Part shown: positions 12,770 through 21,913 of the stretch, in pieces
Layout: each line of letters begins with the position of its first letter
Position numbering within the stretch: position 1 is the stretch's first letter
Origin: Tsukamurella conjunctivitidis
Lineage (GTDB): Bacteria; Actinomycetota; Actinomycetes; Mycobacteriales; Mycobacteriaceae
Assembly: GCF_007858475.1 (NCBI RefSeq)
Contig: NZ_VIGX01000009.1
Span: forward strand, 1 to 64,000
Reading direction: 5' to 3'
Length of the DNA: 64,000 nucleotides
Made by a program: the position numbers and the translations under genes
The notes under the pieces: generated by a model
What the model was told of the DNA's origin: nothing
Seen by the model: the letters and a program-made list of their open reading frames with translations, nothing else
The model's database searches: none

Positions 12770-13654
12770 CTAGTCGGCGCGGCGCACGGCGTGCCCGCCG
12801 AACTGGTTGCGCAGCGCCGACACCGCCTTCATCGTGTCCGAGTCGTCCTGGCGGGACTGGAACCGTGCGAACAGCGCGGCGGCGATCACGGGCGCCGGCA
12901 CGGAGTGTCGAATCGCCTCCTCGACGGTCCACCGGCCCTCGCCGGAATCCTCGGTGTACCCGGTGATCTCCTGCAGCCCCGGATCCTCCTCGAGCGCCTT
13001 GACCAGCAGGTCCAGCAGCCACGACCGCACGACGGTGCCCTTGCTCCAGGCCCGCAGCGTGCCGGCGACGTTCTCGATGAGGGGCTCGGCCTCCAGCAGG
13101 TCGTACCCCTCGCCGTAGGCCTGCATCAGGCCGTACTCGATGCCGTTGTGGATCATCTTGGCGTAGTGGCCGGCGCCGACGGGGCCGCTGTGTGCGAAGC
13201 CGTCCTCGCGCTCGCCCTCGGGGCGCAGCGCGTCGAAGATCGGCATGGCGCGCTCCACGTCGGTGTCCGAACCGCCGACCATGAGGCCGTAGCCGTTCTC
13301 CAGGCCCCAGACTCCGCCGGAGACGCCGCAATCGAGGTAGCCGATCTCCTTGGCGGAGAGCAGTTCCGCGTTGACCTGGTCGTCGGTGTAGCGCGAGTTT
13401 CCGCCGTCGATCACCAGGTCGCCGGGCTCGAGGATCTCGGCCAGCTTGCGCACCGTCTCACGAGTGATGTCGCCGGCGGGCACCATCACCCAGACCGTGC
13501 GCGGCGCGGTGAGCGCCTGCGCGAGCGCCTCGAGCGAGGGCACGTCGGTGACCTCGGGGCGGGGGTCGTAGCCGATCACCTCGTGGCCGGCGTTCCGGAT
13601 GCGCTGGCGCATGTTCGCGCCCATCTTGCCCAGACCGATCAGACCCAACTGCAT
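12770..13654 (-). CDS. gnd: 6-phosphogluconate dehydrogenase (decarboxylating), short GndA-type
   Basis: 294 residues from ATG at 13654, the size of the short 6PGDH class rather than the 470-residue class. The NAD(P) site GLIGLGKMGANM is at the N-terminus, followed by DGGNSRYTDD, the CGVSGGVWGLENGYGLMVGG signature and the catalytic lysine region GAGHYAKMIHNGIEYGLMQA. It oxidises 6-phosphogluconate to ribulose 5-phosphate and CO2 in the pentose phosphate pathway. Its place between dnaN and recF is conserved in mycobacteria. An in-frame upstream extension overlaps dnaN and is rejected. Confidence 0.95.
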   Translation of the reverse strand: MQLGLIGLGKMGANMRQRIRNAGHEVIGYDPRPEVTDVPSLEALAQALTAPRTVWVMVPAGDITRETVRKLAEILEPGDLVIDGGNSRYTDDQVNAELLSAKEIGYLDCGVSGGVWGLENGYGLMVGGSDTDVERAMPIFDALRPEGEREDGFAHSGPVGAGHYAKMIHNGIEYGLMQAYGEGYDLLEAEPLIENVAGTLRAWSKGTVVRSWLLDLLVKALEEDPGLQEITGYTEDSGEGRWTVEEAIRHSVPAPVIAAALFARFQSRQDDSDTMKAVSALRNQFGGHAVRRAD

Positions 13655-13691
13655 GTTCGCGGAATCCTTCCGTGCGGAGACGACGGTTCGA

Positions 13692-14855
13692 TCAGCCCGG
13701 CAGCCGCACCGGCATGAGCAGGTACGTGTACGGGCTCTGCGGCGCGGGGAACGCCCCGGAGTCGTCGGGCTGGTAGCCATTCTCCTCCGCGGGGCGCAGC
13801 ACCGCAGGGCGACTCGGGGTGGTGAAGCCGAAGGTCACCGACTCGGTGTGGATCGCGGCCAGGCCGTCCTGCAGGTAGCCCGGGTTGAAGGCGATGGTGA
13901 GGGCCTCGCCCTGGAAGTCGGCGGGCAGCTCCTCCTCGGCCCGGCCGGCGTCGTCGCCGCCGGCGGAGAGCCGCAGCGAGCCGTCGGCGAACTCCATCCG
14001 GACCTGGGCGCCGCGGTCGGCGACGAGGGCCACGCGCTTGATCGCCTCGAGCAGCGGCGCGATCTCCATCGTGGCGATCGCGGTGTGCGAGGCGGGCAGC
14101 AGCTGCCGGAACTTCGGGAAGTCCGCGTCGAGCAGGCGAGTGGTGGTGCGACGGTCCGCGCCGACCACGCCGAGCAGGCCGTCGGCGCCCACGGCGGACC
14201 CGGCACCGAGCGCGATGCCCACCTCGGGGTCCACGGCGAAGGTCTTCGCCGCCTCGGAGAGGGTCTTCGCCGGCACCAGGACCGCGGCCTTGACGTCGGC
14301 GGACGCGGGCTGCCAGTCGAACTCGCGGACGGCCAACCGGAACCGGTCGGTCGCGGCGAGCACGACCTTCTCGCCCTCGATCTCCACGCGGATGCCGGTG
14401 AGCATCGGCAGCGTGTCGTCCTTGCCCGCGGCGATTGCGACCTGGGCGATGGCCTCGGCGAAGGTGCCGCGCTCGATGGCGCCGGTCTGCTGCGGCAGCT
14501 CGGGCAGCTGCGGGTAGTCCTCGACGGGCATCGTCGGCAGCGAGAACTTCGCACTACCGCAGGTGATCGCGACGCGAGTGGTGTCGAGCTGCACGTCGAC
14601 GGGCTTGTTCGGGAGCGCCTTCGTGATGTCGGCGAGCAGCCGGCCCGAGACCAGCGCCTGCCCCTCGTCGGCGACCTCGGCTCCGACGCGCACCCGCGCC
14701 GAGACCTCGTAGTCGAATCCCGAGACGGTCAGGCCGTCATCGCCCGCGGTGAGGAGGACGCCGCCGAGTACCGGCACCGGGGGGCGCGACGGCAGGCTGC
14801 GCGCCACCCACGCGACGGATTCGGCGAACTCCTCGTGCGGGACGCGAAACTTCAT
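13692..14855 (-). CDS. dnaN: DNA polymerase III sliding clamp beta subunit
   Basis: 387 residues, the usual clamp length, with three DNA-clamp repeats. The start [21 protein letters not shown] and the end [14 protein letters not shown] are typical of actinobacterial beta clamps. The clamp tethers polymerase to DNA and docks RecF, DnaE and ligase partners. It is transcribed away from the origin, whose repeats start about 165 bases upstream of its start codon. In many relatives dnaA is directly upstream; here the origin and a separate plus-strand gene stand between them. Confidence 0.98.
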   Translation of the reverse strand: MKFRVPHEEFAESVAWVARSLPSRPPVPVLGGVLLTAGDDGLTVSGFDYEVSARVRVGAEVADEGQALVSGRLLADITKALPNKPVDVQLDTTRVAITCGSAKFSLPTMPVEDYPQLPELPQQTGAIERGTFAEAIAQVAIAAGKDDTLPMLTGIRVEIEGEKVVLAATDRFRLAVREFDWQPASADVKAAVLVPAKTLSEAAKTFAVDPEVGIALGAGSAVGADGLLGVVGADRRTTTRLLDADFPKFRQLLPASHTAIATMEIAPLLEAIKRVALVADRGAQVRMEFADGSLRLSAGGDDAGRAEEELPADFQGEALTIAFNPGYLQDGLAAIHTESVTFGFTTPSRPAVLRPAEENGYQPDDSGAFPAPQSPYTYLLMPVRLPG

Positions 14856-15020
14856 GCCGACGGGGCCTTTCGGTGGGGGTCGTTCGGGGACGGCGTGGCG
14901 GGCACGACCGTGAGGTCTTCGATGCTATAGGAGCCCGACCGATCCGGTGGCGTTCAGGTCGCCGCCGAGGGGAACCACGGGTCCGGGCCGGCGGAGCACG
15001 CCGGACCTTCACGTCGCCTC

Positions 15021-15250
15021 TTTTCAGAAGAAGTATCTAGTGAAGAAATATGTCATCGTCATAAGGCCTGTGGAGGATGTGGAAACTCGTCATCCCCGCA
15101 GCGCGGGTGGCGTGTCGGGGTGTTGACGACGCGCCGCAGCGATTGTGGAACTACATCGGTGTGATTGGTGATGAACCCCGCCTGTGGAAACCTGTGGATG
15201 AACTCTCCCCAGGTCACTCCTGGGTTTTCGGCCGTCTATCCACAGGCTGT
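15021..15250. other. oriC: candidate oriC: AT-rich element plus DnaA-box cluster
   Basis: Bases 15021-15065 are clearly AT-rich against the high-GC background and would serve as an unwinding element. DnaA-box-like 9-mers follow: TGTGGAGGA (15069), TGTGGAAAC (15078), TGTGGAACT (15144), TGTGGAAAC (15183), TGTGGATGA (15193) and, in the other orientation, CTATCCACA (15236). All fit the relaxed TTNTCCACA pattern with one or two changes. The position upstream of dnaN agrees with known actinobacterial origins. The whole gene-free interval is 14856-15311; outside the cluster I see nothing else in it. Confidence 0.8.
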
Positions 15251-15311
15251 GTGCAGTACTGGTGAGTAACTCACAGTTCTCGGGCGAGCGCTCGGCGCGT
15301 ACGGTGTGACC

Positions 15312-16181
15312 ATGGGATATCCGGATCCGCAGCACCCGGGAGAGCACCCCGGCGGACAGAACTACCCCGTCGGCCCCGGGACGCCGAACGCGCCGAAACC
15401 GACCCGCGAATACGAGCGTCCCGTGGACGGAACGGGCGATCCGGGCGCACCGCAGGGCCCGCCGGCGCCCGCGGAGGGCGCTCCAGGACCCGTCGGTCCG
15501 GCCCCGCAGGGCCCGCCCACGCAGCGGTACGACGGCGGCTATCAGCTCGGGTACGCGCCGGGCGCGTACGGCGATCAGTACGCCCAGTACGGCGCACAGC
15601 CGCCGCAGGGGCCGCCCCCCGGTCCCGGAGGCCCGGGAGGCGGCGCGGGCGGCGACGGTGGCGGCTCGGGAGGGAATCGGAAGCTGCTGTGGATCGCTGC
15701 GGCGGCGGTGGTCTTCGCACTCGTCCTCGCGGTCATCGTGGCGCTCGTGGCGACCAGCGGCTCCCCGGAGAACACCGCCTCGTCGCAGCCGACCACGACG
15801 GCCCCGCCGTCGACCACGACCACGAGCAGCAGGCCGGGCGGGATCACGCTGCCGAGCGGCGTCCCGTCGGGCATCTCGATCCCGCCCATCTTCGGCGGGG
15901 GCTCGAGCACCGGACCGGACGCACGGAAGTGGCGCGTGGAGGTCACGGGCGGTGGTTCCGCGCAGCTGGTGACGGTCGGCGTTCCCGACACGGGCCTCTT
16001 CGGCACCCAACCGCTCCCGTGGTCGAAGGAGTTCACCTCGGACGCGCCGTTGGTCACCGTGACGGTGCTCGGGTACACGGGTGATGTGGGGTGCTCGATC
16101 ACGCGCAACGGGAAGGTCGTCTCCGAGGAGAGCAGTAGCCGGGGCGGCGGCGGACCGTTGATCTGTTCGGCCGGCCGCTGA
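15312..16181 (+). CDS. proline/glycine-rich membrane protein with MmpS-like C-terminal domain
   Basis: 289 residues. Residues 1-120 are rich in Pro, Gly and Gln and look disordered; a single membrane helix follows (LLWIAAAAVVFALVLAVIVA, about 124-147), then a Thr/Ser-rich linker, then a domain of about 80 residues with strand pattern WRVEVTGGGSAQLVTVGVPD, LPWSKEF, VTVTVLGYTGDVGCSI and NGKVVSE. That pattern, with LPWSK and two cysteines, resembles the periplasmic domain of MmpS accessory proteins, which assist MmpL lipid exporters. No mmpL gene is nearby. A GTG at 15306 would add two residues. It converges with dnaA and lies between dnaA and the origin. Confidence 0.75.
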   Translation: MGYPDPQHPGEHPGGQNYPVGPGTPNAPKPTREYERPVDGTGDPGAPQGPPAPAEGAPGPVGPAPQGPPTQRYDGGYQLGYAPGAYGDQYAQYGAQPPQGPPPGPGGPGGGAGGDGGGSGGNRKLLWIAAAAVVFALVLAVIVALVATSGSPENTASSQPTTTAPPSTTTTSSRPGGITLPSGVPSGISIPPIFGGGSSTGPDARKWRVEVTGGGSAQLVTVGVPDTGLFGTQPLPWSKEFTSDAPLVTVTVLGYTGDVGCSITRNGKVVSEESSSRGGGGPLICSAGR

Positions 16182-16199
16182 CGGGCGCGGCCCGGCGCG

Positions 16200-17693
16200 C
16201 TACTGGCTGCGGCGCTTGATGCGAGTGGTGAGCTCCTGCACCTGGTCGTAGACCCGGCGCCGCTCGGGCATCTCCTTGCGGATCTTCCGCTCGGCGTACA
16301 TCACCGTGGTGTGGTCGCGGTCGAAGATCTGCCCGATCTTCGGTAGTGACAGCTCCGTCAGCTCGCGGCACAGGTACATGGCGATCTGCCGCGCGTGCGT
16401 CACCGCGCGGGCACGCTCGGTGCCCTTGAGGTCGGCGACCGAGATCTCGAAGTACTCCGCCACCACGGAAAGGATGGTGCTGGAGGAGATCTCGATCGTC
16501 GTGGTGTCCGGCACCAGGTCGCGCAGCACCATCTCCGCGAGCTCGTAGGTCACATCGGTCTGCGTGAGCGAGGCGAAGGCGGTGACCCGGATCAGCGCGC
16601 CCTCGAGCTCACGGATGTTCCGGTCGATGCGGGTCGCGATGAGCTCCAGCACGTCCGGCGGCACGTGGATCCGTTCCATCTGCGCCTTCTTGAGCAGGAT
16701 CGCCATGCGGATCTCCAGCTCGGGCGGCTGCACGTCGGTGATCAGGCCCCACTCGAACCGGGTCCGCAGCCGATCCTCCAGCGTCGCCAGCTGTTTCGGC
16801 GGGCGGTCGGAGGAGACGACGATCTGCTTGTTCGCATTGTGCAGCGTGTTGAACGTGTGGAAGAACTCCTCCTGGATGCCCAGCTTCCCCTCGAGGAACT
16901 GGATGTCGTCCACCAGCAGGATGTCCACGTCGCGGTAGCGCTGCTTGAACTGGACCTGGCGGTCGTCCTTCAGGGAGTTGATGAAGTCGTTCGTGAACTC
17001 CTCCGTGGACACGTACTTCACCCGCATCCCGGGGAACAGACGGCGTGCGTAGTGGCCCGCCGCGTGCAGCAGGTGGGTCTTGCCCAGGCCGGATTCTCCC
17101 CAGATGAACAGCGGGTTGTACGCCCGGGCCGGCGCCTCCGCCACGGCGAAGGCCGCAGCGTGCGCGAACCGGTTCGAAGCGCCGATGACGAAGGTCTCGA
17201 AGGTGTACTTCTGGTTCAGGCTCGAGCCGGACGATCCGGTCATCGCCGTGCCGTTGGTCGCCGGGCCCGTCATGGGCGGAGGCAGTTGGACGGACGGTGA
17301 CGGTGCGCCGGGCATCCCCGCAGCGATCTCGCTCACGGGCACGGTGAGATCCGCGGTGCTCGGTCCGGAGGGGCTCTCCGCGGGCGCGGGGGCGGCGGCC
17401 GCGACGGGCGCGGCCGGCGGTGTGGCGTCGGGGGAGATGCGCACGCCGAGCTCCACGTCCTGCCCCAGGCGGGTGGTGAGCGCGGCGACGAGCGGCTCGC
17501 GGAGGCTCCGCTCGATGGCGTCCTTCATGAGCTGCGAGGGCACGGCCACGAGCGCGAAGCCCTCGGTCAGGGTCAGCGGCTGGACCAGCTTGAGCCAGGC
17601 CTTCTCCTGCTTGGTGAGGGTGCGATCGGTGTTGTCTCCGCAGAGTTCGTCGACCACGGCGGTCCACGTCTCGATCAGCGGATCAACGGTCAT
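16200..17693 (-). CDS. dnaA: chromosomal replication initiator DnaA
   Basis: 497 residues from ATG at 17693, chosen because GGAGG lies directly upstream; an in-frame GTG at 17705 overlaps that ribosome site. Domain I (1-85) binds partner proteins, domain II (about 86-160) is a Pro/Ala-rich linker, the AAA+ domain III has Walker [10 protein letters not shown] (199-207) and Walker [10 protein letters not shown], and domain IV has the DnaA signature [11 protein letters not shown] (458-468) that contacts DnaA boxes. Its upstream region also carries box-like repeats, consistent with autoregulation. Confidence 0.98.
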   Translation of the reverse strand: MTVDPLIETWTAVVDELCGDNTDRTLTKQEKAWLKLVQPLTLTEGFALVAVPSQLMKDAIERSLREPLVAALTTRLGQDVELGVRISPDATPPAAPVAAAAPAPAESPSGPSTADLTVPVSEIAAGMPGAPSPSVQLPPPMTGPATNGTAMTGSSGSSLNQKYTFETFVIGASNRFAHAAAFAVAEAPARAYNPLFIWGESGLGKTHLLHAAGHYARRLFPGMRVKYVSTEEFTNDFINSLKDDRQVQFKQRYRDVDILLVDDIQFLEGKLGIQEEFFHTFNTLHNANKQIVVSSDRPPKQLATLEDRLRTRFEWGLITDVQPPELEIRMAILLKKAQMERIHVPPDVLELIATRIDRNIRELEGALIRVTAFASLTQTDVTYELAEMVLRDLVPDTTTIEISSSTILSVVAEYFEISVADLKGTERARAVTHARQIAMYLCRELTELSLPKIGQIFDRDHTTVMYAERKIRKEMPERRRVYDQVQELTTRIKRRSQ

Positions 17694-17809
17694 CAGGTCC
17701 TCCACACCGGGTTTGAAAGCCTTCGGTCTCCGGCTTCCGACCGGCGTACTCGTTCACACGTCCAACGTCGGGCTGTGCATGACTGCACCCCACCCGACCT
17801 GCGCATGAA

Positions 17810-17856
17810 CTGTACTCCACAGGTTCATCCACAGGTGTGGAAGACCAGGAGTACAG
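17810..17856. repeat. inverted repeat enclosing DnaA-box-like sequences upstream of dnaA
   Basis: CTGTACTCC (17810-17818) and GGAGTACAG (17848-17856) are perfect 9-base inverted copies 29 bases apart. Between and partly within them are three box-like sequences (17813, 17825, 17836). The arrangement could be an operator for dnaA autoregulation or a second DnaA binding cluster. Confidence 0.5.
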
Positions 17857-18171
17857 GTGTTGTCAGCCGGTGTCTTCGGCTGGGAACGACGAGGTCGCAG
17901 GACTGCGGAAGCAGCGTGTCGGAGGAGCCGGGCTACGGCGCGGCGCCCAGCCCGCTACACGCCCGGCGCCGGTCGGCCCGAAGCTGCCGTGCTCGGGGTC
18001 CACGGGGTGCCGCGGCCGTGCTCAGCAATCGCATTCGGCAAAGTTAACAGAGTGGAGCGCGGTCCTCAACACAACGCACATTCCCGCAGGAAGCGGTGGG
18101 ATGTCGCCGTCGTTCGGCGTGTCGCGAACCACCGATTGTGAGGCTCGTCACGTGGCCCCGCGGGCGCCGGT

Positions 18172-18200
18172 TTGACCTTGTCAGTGGGGATAAGTAGTCT
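18172..18200 (+). promoter_or_regulatory. predicted rpmH promoter
   Basis: TTGACC (18172-18177) and TAGTCT (18195-18200) are spaced by 17 bases, close to a housekeeping sigma consensus. The start of transcription would be near 18207, giving a leader of about 120 bases before rpmH. Confidence 0.5.
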
Positions 18201-18330
18201 TGACCGGTCTGTGCGCACACCGATCCGTCGGGCGAGTTCGACCTCAAGTCGAGCTTCATGTGCCGCCGAAGAGTTTCCGTCCATCGAACGGCGGCGCACG
18301 AGCGTCGTCCACTGAACAAGGAGTGTCACC

Positions 18331-18474
18331 GTGGCCAAGGGCAAGCGGACGTTCCAGCCGAACAACCGTCGCCGCGCGCGGGTGCACGGCTTCCGTCTCC
18401 GTATGCGTACCCGTGCCGGGCGCGCCATCGTCTCTGCGCGTCGGACCAAGGGCCGCGCGAAGCTGACGGCCTGA
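18331..18474 (+). CDS. rpmH: 50S ribosomal protein L34
   Basis: 47 residues. The translation begins [20 protein letters not shown] and continues with [18 protein letters not shown], the strongly basic sequence of L34. The GTG start is preceded by AAGGAG (18319-18324). L34 binds 23S rRNA in the large subunit. It heads the conserved rpmH-rnpA-yidD-yidC-jag-rsmG cluster. Confidence 0.97.
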   Translation: MAKGKRTFQPNNRRRARVHGFRLRMRTRAGRAIVSARRTKGRAKLTA

Positions 18475-18489
18475 TTTCCCCTCTCGCGT

Positions 18490-18528
18490 AGCGCCACCGC
18501 GTACCGGACCCCCGGTCGCGGTGGCGCT
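18490..18528. terminator. strong hairpin between rpmH and rnpA
   Basis: AGCGCCACCGCG (18490-18501) and CGCGGTGGCGCT (18517-18528) form a perfect 12-pair stem with a 15-base loop, followed by TGTTGC. It lies 16 bases after the rpmH stop. It may be a partial terminator or a processing site that lets L34, needed in large amounts, be made in excess of RnpA. Confidence 0.55.
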
Positions 18529-18563
18529 GTTGCAAAAGGCGATGGAGAAGGCAGAACACTGAC

Positions 18564-18965
18564 GTGCTACCCGCCCGCTACCGCATGAGCTCGTCGCGCG
18601 ATTTCGCCGCGGCGGTCAAAGGCGGTAGACGCGTGGGCCGCCGCTCCATCGTGGTGCACGTGGCGACAGCGACGAATACGAGCCCGGTCCCCGCTCCCGA
18701 GGGGGGACCGGGCCTCGTCGTGTCCGCGATCGATCCCGTGACCCCGGCGCCCCGCGTGGGCCTGGTCGTCTCGAAAGCCGTGGGTAACGCGGTGATTCGG
18801 CATACCGTTGCGCGCCGGTTGCGCGCCGCCGTCGCTTCCGTGGCCGGCGAGCTGGACGATGGCGCCCTCGTCGTGGTCCGCGCGCTCCGTACTGCGGCGG
18901 ACGAGGACGCGAACGAGCTGGCAGCACAACTGCGTTCGGGTCTGACGAAACTGGGTGCGCTGTGA
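18564..18965 (+). CDS. rnpA: ribonuclease P protein component
   Basis: 133 residues. The start LPARYRMSSSRDFAAAVKGGRRVGR and the later RVGLVVSKAVGNAVIRHTVARRLR contain the RnpA RNA-binding signature (RNR-like AVIRHTVARRLR). It supports the RNase P RNA in removing tRNA 5' leaders. The GTG start is 36 bases beyond the preceding hairpin. Its stop overlaps the next start by four bases (GTGA), indicating coupling with yidD. Confidence 0.95.
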   Translation: MLPARYRMSSSRDFAAAVKGGRRVGRRSIVVHVATATNTSPVPAPEGGPGLVVSAIDPVTPAPRVGLVVSKAVGNAVIRHTVARRLRAAVASVAGELDDGALVVVRALRTAADEDANELAAQLRSGLTKLGAL

Positions 18966-19222
18966 GCGAGGAGACGACGGTGACGGCCGGGAGGACGCTG
19001 CGCGCGGTTCCCCGGCGGGCATTGATCTCTCTGGTGCAGCTGTACCGGACGTGGATCTCCCCGGTGCGCCCGCCCACCTGCCGATTCACCCCCACCTGCA
19101 GCGAGTATGCGGTGGAGGCGCTTTCGGCGCACGGCGCGGTCAAGGGCGTGTACCTCAGTACCATTCGCCTGCTCAAGTGCGGGCCGTGGCACCGCGGCGG
19201 TTGGGACCCCGTCCCCGAATAG
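18962..19222 (+). CDS. yidD: membrane protein insertion efficiency factor YidD
   Basis: 86 residues. The YidD signature is intact: LYRTWISPVRPPTCRFTPTC, SEYAVEALSAHGAVKG and the end CGPWHRGGWDPVPE. Three of the conserved cysteines are visible. YidD helps YidC insert membrane proteins. It overlaps rnpA by four bases and precedes yidC by 89 bases. Confidence 0.95.
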   Translation: MSEETTVTAGRTLRAVPRRALISLVQLYRTWISPVRPPTCRFTPTCSEYAVEALSAHGAVKGVYLSTIRLLKCGPWHRGGWDPVPE

Positions 19223-19311
19223 CCGCCGCCGCCAGCGGCTTCCACTTTCCGATGCGCGAATGACCGCGCCCCAGAACCTCTTCGAAATAGATCGGCAAGG
19301 AGCACCGCCCC

Positions 19312-20469
19312 GTGTCAAGTTTCAATCCGATGTCCTTGGACTACGTGTACTACCCGGTGTCGGGCATCATGTGGGTCTGGCACAAGGTCTTCTCCTTCGT
19401 GCCCGGCCTCGGCCCCGACAGCGGCATCACCTGGGCCCTCTCGGTGATCTTCCTGGTGCTCACGCTGCGCGCCATCCTGTACAAGCCCTTCGTCCGCCAG
19501 ATCAGGACGACCAGGCAGATGCAGGAGTTCCAGCCGCAGATGCAGGCCCTGCGGAAGAAGTACGGCAAGGACCGCCAGAAGCTGGCGCTCGAGATGCAGA
19601 AGCTGCAGAAGGAGCACGGCTTCAACCCGCTCCTCGGCTGCCTGCCCGCGCTGCTGCAGGTGCCGGTGTTCATCGGCCTGTTCCACGTGCTCCGCTCGTT
19701 CAACCGGATGAACGGCGGCGCGACGAGCATGTTCGGCTCGCCCGATATGACGGCCTACGAGACGCGGCACACACCTAACTACTTCTTCTCTGCGACGGAT
19801 GTCGGGAGCTTCCTCGATGCGCGCCTCTTCGACGTGCCGCTGTCGTCGATGGTGCAGATGCCGGAGAAGAACTACCAGGCGTTCATGCCGGTCAACATCA
19901 ATAACGATTTCATCCAGCCGAACTTCGAGCAGTGGCAGATTCTCGCGCTGTCGCTACCGCTGATGATCATCGCAGCGCTGGCCACGCACTTCAACTCGCG
20001 CGCATCCATCGCGCGCCAGCCCGTCGCCTCGCTGGACAACCCGCAGACGGCCATCATGAACCGCCTGATGCTGTGGGTCTTCCCCATCGGCGTCCTGGTC
20101 GGTGGCTTCTTCCTGCCCGTCGCCATCCTGATCTACTGGGTCACCCAGAACATCTGGACGTACTGCCAGCAGCACATCGTCTTCGGCAAGCTCGACAAGG
20201 AGGACGAGGAGAAGAAGCGCCTGGCGCAGGAGAAGCGTGCGGAGAACGCGCCGAAGCCGGGCGTGAAGCCCAAGAAGGGCGGCGCGGCCGTCTCCGTCAC
20301 CAAGGCCGCCGAGACCGCGACCGATGCGACCGACGAGCCCGCGGAGGAGTCGGCACCGTCGAAGCCGACGCCCGGCGCCAAGCCGAAGCCCCAGCACCCC
20401 TCCGCGAATGCCCGGCAGCAGCAGCGCAATCAGCAGCAGCGCAACCGGAACAAGAAGCGCAAGCGCTGA
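19312..20469 (+). CDS. yidC: membrane protein insertase YidC
   Basis: 385 residues, within the range for the Gram-positive Oxa1/YidC type. Membrane segments include the one near [72 protein letters not shown] and the pair at [20 protein letters not shown]. The conserved arginine of the hydrophilic groove is in [14 protein letters not shown]. The C-terminal 85 residues are Lys/Pro/Ala-rich and end in a basic NKKRKR tail suited to ribosome contact. GTG start with AAGGAG upstream. Confidence 0.96.
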   Translation: MSSFNPMSLDYVYYPVSGIMWVWHKVFSFVPGLGPDSGITWALSVIFLVLTLRAILYKPFVRQIRTTRQMQEFQPQMQALRKKYGKDRQKLALEMQKLQKEHGFNPLLGCLPALLQVPVFIGLFHVLRSFNRMNGGATSMFGSPDMTAYETRHTPNYFFSATDVGSFLDARLFDVPLSSMVQMPEKNYQAFMPVNINNDFIQPNFEQWQILALSLPLMIIAALATHFNSRASIARQPVASLDNPQTAIMNRLMLWVFPIGVLVGGFFLPVAILIYWVTQNIWTYCQQHIVFGKLDKEDEEKKRLAQEKRAENAPKPGVKPKKGGAAVSVTKAAETATDATDEPAEESAPSKPTPGAKPKPQHPSANARQQQRNQQQRNRNKKRKR

Positions 20470-20516
20470 GCGCGGCGCCCACGAACCCCTGATGATCGAA
20501 TTCCCAAGGAGTACCC

Positions 20517-21065
20517 ATGCCTGACGACGTGACCGTCGAGGAGGAGCAGACCGTGACCGAGGCGCCTGCCGAGGCTTCGGCGGAGAGCCCCGAGAGCGAG
20601 GACGACGAGCTGGTCGAGGAGGGCGAGATCGCCGCCGACTACCTCGAGCAGCTGCTCGACATCCTCGACTTCGACGGCGATATCGACCTCGACGTGGAGG
20701 GTGGCCGCGCCATCGTCGCGATCGACGGTGGCGAGGATCTGGCGAAACTGGTGGGCCAGCGCGGCGAGGTGCTGGACGCCCTGCAGGAGCTGACCCGGCT
20801 CGCGGTGCAGCAGTCCACCGGCGACCGCAGCCGCCTGATGCTCGACGTCGCGGGCTGGCGCGCGAGCCGGCGTACCCGCCTCTCCGGCCTCGGCACCGAG
20901 ATCGCGCAGCGGGTGGCGGAGTCCGGTGAGAAGGAGTCGCTCAAGCCGATGACGCCGTTCGAGCGCAAGATCGTCCACGACGCCGTCGCCAAGGTCGATG
21001 GCGTGCGTTCGGAGAGTGAGGGCGCGGAGCCGAACCGTCGCGTCGTGGTACTCCCCAACGCCTAG
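20517..21065 (+). CDS. jag: KhpB/Jag-type RNA-binding protein (KH and R3H domains)
   Basis: 182 residues. An acidic N-terminus (about 1-40) precedes a KH-like domain (YLEQLLDILDFDGDIDLDVE, then LVGQRGEVLDALQELTRLAV) and a C-terminal R3H domain whose motif is PFERKIVHDAVAKVDGVRSE. KhpB proteins bind RNA and are linked to cell division and envelope regulation. The ATG has CAAGGAG upstream. Its position between yidC and rsmG is conserved across Gram-positive bacteria. Confidence 0.93.
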   Translation: MPDDVTVEEEQTVTEAPAEASAESPESEDDELVEEGEIAADYLEQLLDILDFDGDIDLDVEGGRAIVAIDGGEDLAKLVGQRGEVLDALQELTRLAVQQSTGDRSRLMLDVAGWRASRRTRLSGLGTEIAQRVAESGEKESLKPMTPFERKIVHDAVAKVDGVRSESEGAEPNRRVVVLPNA

Positions 21066-21163
21066 ACTGGACGTAGGTGAACGATGGGTCCCGGGCCGTG
21101 CGCCTGGGGCCCGTCGTCGTTTCCGGGCGGATGTGCCCGAGAAGTGTGTTTGTGACAGGAGAG

Positions 21164-21177
21164 GTTTCACGTGGAAC
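21164..21177 (+). promoter_or_regulatory. parS: parS site 1 (contains the rsmG start codon)
   Basis: GTTTCACGTGGAAC differs at one position from the perfect palindrome GTTTCACGTGAAAC. The GTG inside it (21171) is the rsmG start codon, so ParB bound here would cover the rsmG translation start. Confidence 0.9.
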
Positions 21178-21893
21178 GGCGCGACGAGGTGGCGGAGAAC
21201 CCCGCCGACGGCGAGACGACTGCGGACGCGCTGCCCCCCACTCCCCCGATCGCGCGGGAGGTCTTCGCCGACCGACTCGATCTCGCCGAGGAGTATGCGC
21301 GGGTGCTGGCGACCGATGGCGTGGTTCGGGGTCTGATCGGACCGCGTGAAGTGCCGCGGCTCTGGGAGCGCCACGTCTTGAACTGCGCTGTTCTCGGCGA
21401 ATTGCTGGAGACCGGCGAGACGCTCGTCGACATCGGCAGCGGTGCGGGCCTGCCCGGGGTGCCCGTCGCGATCGCGCGGCCGGACGTCGAGGTCGTCCTC
21501 GTCGAACCGCTGCTGCGCCGTGCCGTCTTCCTCGAGGAGTTCTGCGGTCCGCGTCTTCCCAACGTTCGTGTGGTCCGCGGCCGGGCCGAGGAGCGATCCG
21601 TCGTCGACGCGGTCGGTGGTGCCGACGCTGTGACGTCGCGGGCGGTGTCCGGGTTCCCCAAGCTCGCCCCGTGGTCCGCTCCCCTACTGCGGGACGGCGG
21701 TCGGCTGCTTGCGCTCAAGGGCTCGCGGGCGGCCGAGGAGATCGAGGAGCACGGAGCGATCCTCACGAAGGCCGGACTCCGTGATCCGGAGGTCGTCCTC
21801 TGCGGTGTCGGCATCGTCGATCCGGCCACGACCGTGGTACGTGCGGTGCGCCGCGCCCCGGCGACGAAGAAGCGATCCAAGGGCCGGCGCTGA
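21171..21893 (+). CDS. rsmG: 16S rRNA (guanine-527-N7) methyltransferase RsmG
   Basis: 240 residues. The Rossmann motif I is LVDIGSGAGLPGVPVAIARP (85-104), followed by VVLVEPLLRRAVFLEEF and VRGRAEE, as in GidB/RsmG. It uses S-adenosylmethionine to methylate G527 of 16S rRNA. The GTG start has AGGAGAGG upstream and lies within a parS sequence. Residues 1-30 are extra compared with short homologues and poor in structure. A small hairpin (CCGGAAA at 21894, TTTCCGG at 21907) follows the stop. Confidence 0.95.
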   Translation: MERRDEVAENPADGETTADALPPTPPIAREVFADRLDLAEEYARVLATDGVVRGLIGPREVPRLWERHVLNCAVLGELLETGETLVDIGSGAGLPGVPVAIARPDVEVVLVEPLLRRAVFLEEFCGPRLPNVRVVRGRAEERSVVDAVGGADAVTSRAVSGFPKLAPWSAPLLRDGGRLLALKGSRAAEEIEEHGAILTKAGLRDPEVVLCGVGIVDPATTVVRAVRRAPATKKRSKGRR

Positions 21894-21913
21894 CCGGAAA
21901 CGGGCATTTCCGG
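21894..21913. terminator. hairpin after rsmG
   Basis: CCGGAAA and TTTCCGG form a 7-pair stem with a 6-base loop immediately after the rsmG stop codon. No U tract follows. It is a plausible end for the rpmH-rsmG transcript. Confidence 0.45.

Larger units (their letters stand above)
17694..18330. other. dnaA-rpmH divergent intergenic region
   Basis: This 637-base gap holds the promoters of dnaA (leftward) and rpmH (rightward). It contains DnaA-box-like sequences TACTCCACA (17813), TCATCCACA (17825) and TGTGGAAGA (17836), framed by a perfect inverted repeat, and the rpmH promoter at 18172. No open frame in it has coding character. Confidence 0.6.
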
